From the NCBI GenBank assembly GCA_023621895.1, contig JAMOAF010000416.1, positions 1-6,227 on the forward strand: a DNA stretch of 6,227 nt, read 5' to 3'. A program made the position numbers and the translations under genes. Under the pieces are notes generated by a model. That model was not told where the DNA came from. It was given only the letters and a program-made list of their open reading frames with translations, and ran no database searches. Each line of letters opens with the position of its first letter. Position 1 is the first letter of the stretch. This document shows, one piece after another, positions 6,091-6,227 of the stretch. Source of the DNA: Planctomycetota bacterium. Lineage in GTDB: Bacteria; Planctomycetota; Planctomycetia; Pirellulales; Thermoguttaceae.

Positions 6091-6227
6091 TCAAGGTTCC
6101 TTGCGCCCGTCGGGAGCGGTTCCTTTGATGTCGCGCAATCGCTGCAGCATTTCGCTCGAGAGCGATACGAACTCGGCGGAAGATGGCGGTAGTGGACCGT
6201 GATCGGGAGATGCGGATTCAAGCCCCG
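6091..6227 (-). CDS. C-terminal end of an unidentified protein (partial, runs off the right edge)
   Basis: On the minus strand a frame is open from the right edge for 44 codons and ends in TGA at 6091-6093. It reads as a Pro/Ser-rich stretch (SPDHGPLPPSS) followed by a probable amphipathic helix (SSEMLQRLRDIKG) and a charged tail ending DGRKEP. The frame stops just before the palindrome and the direct repeats, which fits a true gene end converging with the ABC-F gene. I do not recognise the family, no start is visible, and 44 open codons in GC-rich DNA can be chance. A competing minus-strand frame that reads through the repeats to 5952 looks spurious because it is largely repeat translation. 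Confidence 0.4.
   Translation of the reverse strand, partial: GLESASPDHGPLPPSSAEFVSLSSEMLQRLRDIKGTAPDGRKEP

Noticed and set aside
5952..6221. An 89-codon minus-strand open frame over the direct repeats
   Set aside because: It translates the direct repeats (GVSLRDG twice) and overlaps the more coherent partial frame ending at 6091.

Overview
The window is GC-rich bacterial DNA, most likely from a planctomycete (Planctomycetota). The evidence for the taxon is indirect. The intergenic tail carries degenerate tandem copies of an AATGTCGAATGA-type unit followed by a CCAAGCT..AGCTTGG palindrome, a combination I associate from memory with planctomycete intergenic DNA. No rRNA, tRNA, CRISPR array, transposase or integrase was seen.

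Left part (40-3588, minus strand): two genes read leftwards. The first (1471-3588) is a fused alpha+beta E1 component of a 2-oxoacid dehydrogenase, dependent on thiamine diphosphate (ThDP) and closest in motifs to the branched-chain type. The second (40-1359) joins an N-terminal lipoyl domain, through an Ala/Pro-rich linker, to a complete beta-ketoacyl-ACP synthase III (KAS III, FabH-like). It looks like an E2 subunit whose CoA-acyltransferase core has been replaced by a condensing enzyme. No E2 catalytic domain or E3 is visible; the operon may continue past base 1. The simplest reading is that E1 decarboxylates a 2-oxoacid, loads the acyl group on the lipoyl arm, and the tethered KAS III takes it directly and condenses it with malonyl-ACP without free acyl-CoA. 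In agreement, the KAS III catalytic Cys-His-Asn and the basic ACP-docking residues are kept, while the three residues known to hold CoA in E. coli FabH are all changed. This is the most interesting system here; the function is inferred.

Middle (3589-3809): a 221-bp divergent intergenic region with a GC-rich inverted repeat and a Shine-Dalgarno sequence for each flanking gene. No convincing sigma-70 promoter could be assigned.

Right part (3810-5699, plus strand): a full-length ABC-F ATPase of the Uup type, probably a housekeeping gene unrelated to the minus-strand pair.

Tail (5700-6227): about 390 bp of intergenic DNA between convergent genes, packed with repeats and hairpins, then the last 44 codons of an unidentified minus-strand gene that runs off the right edge.
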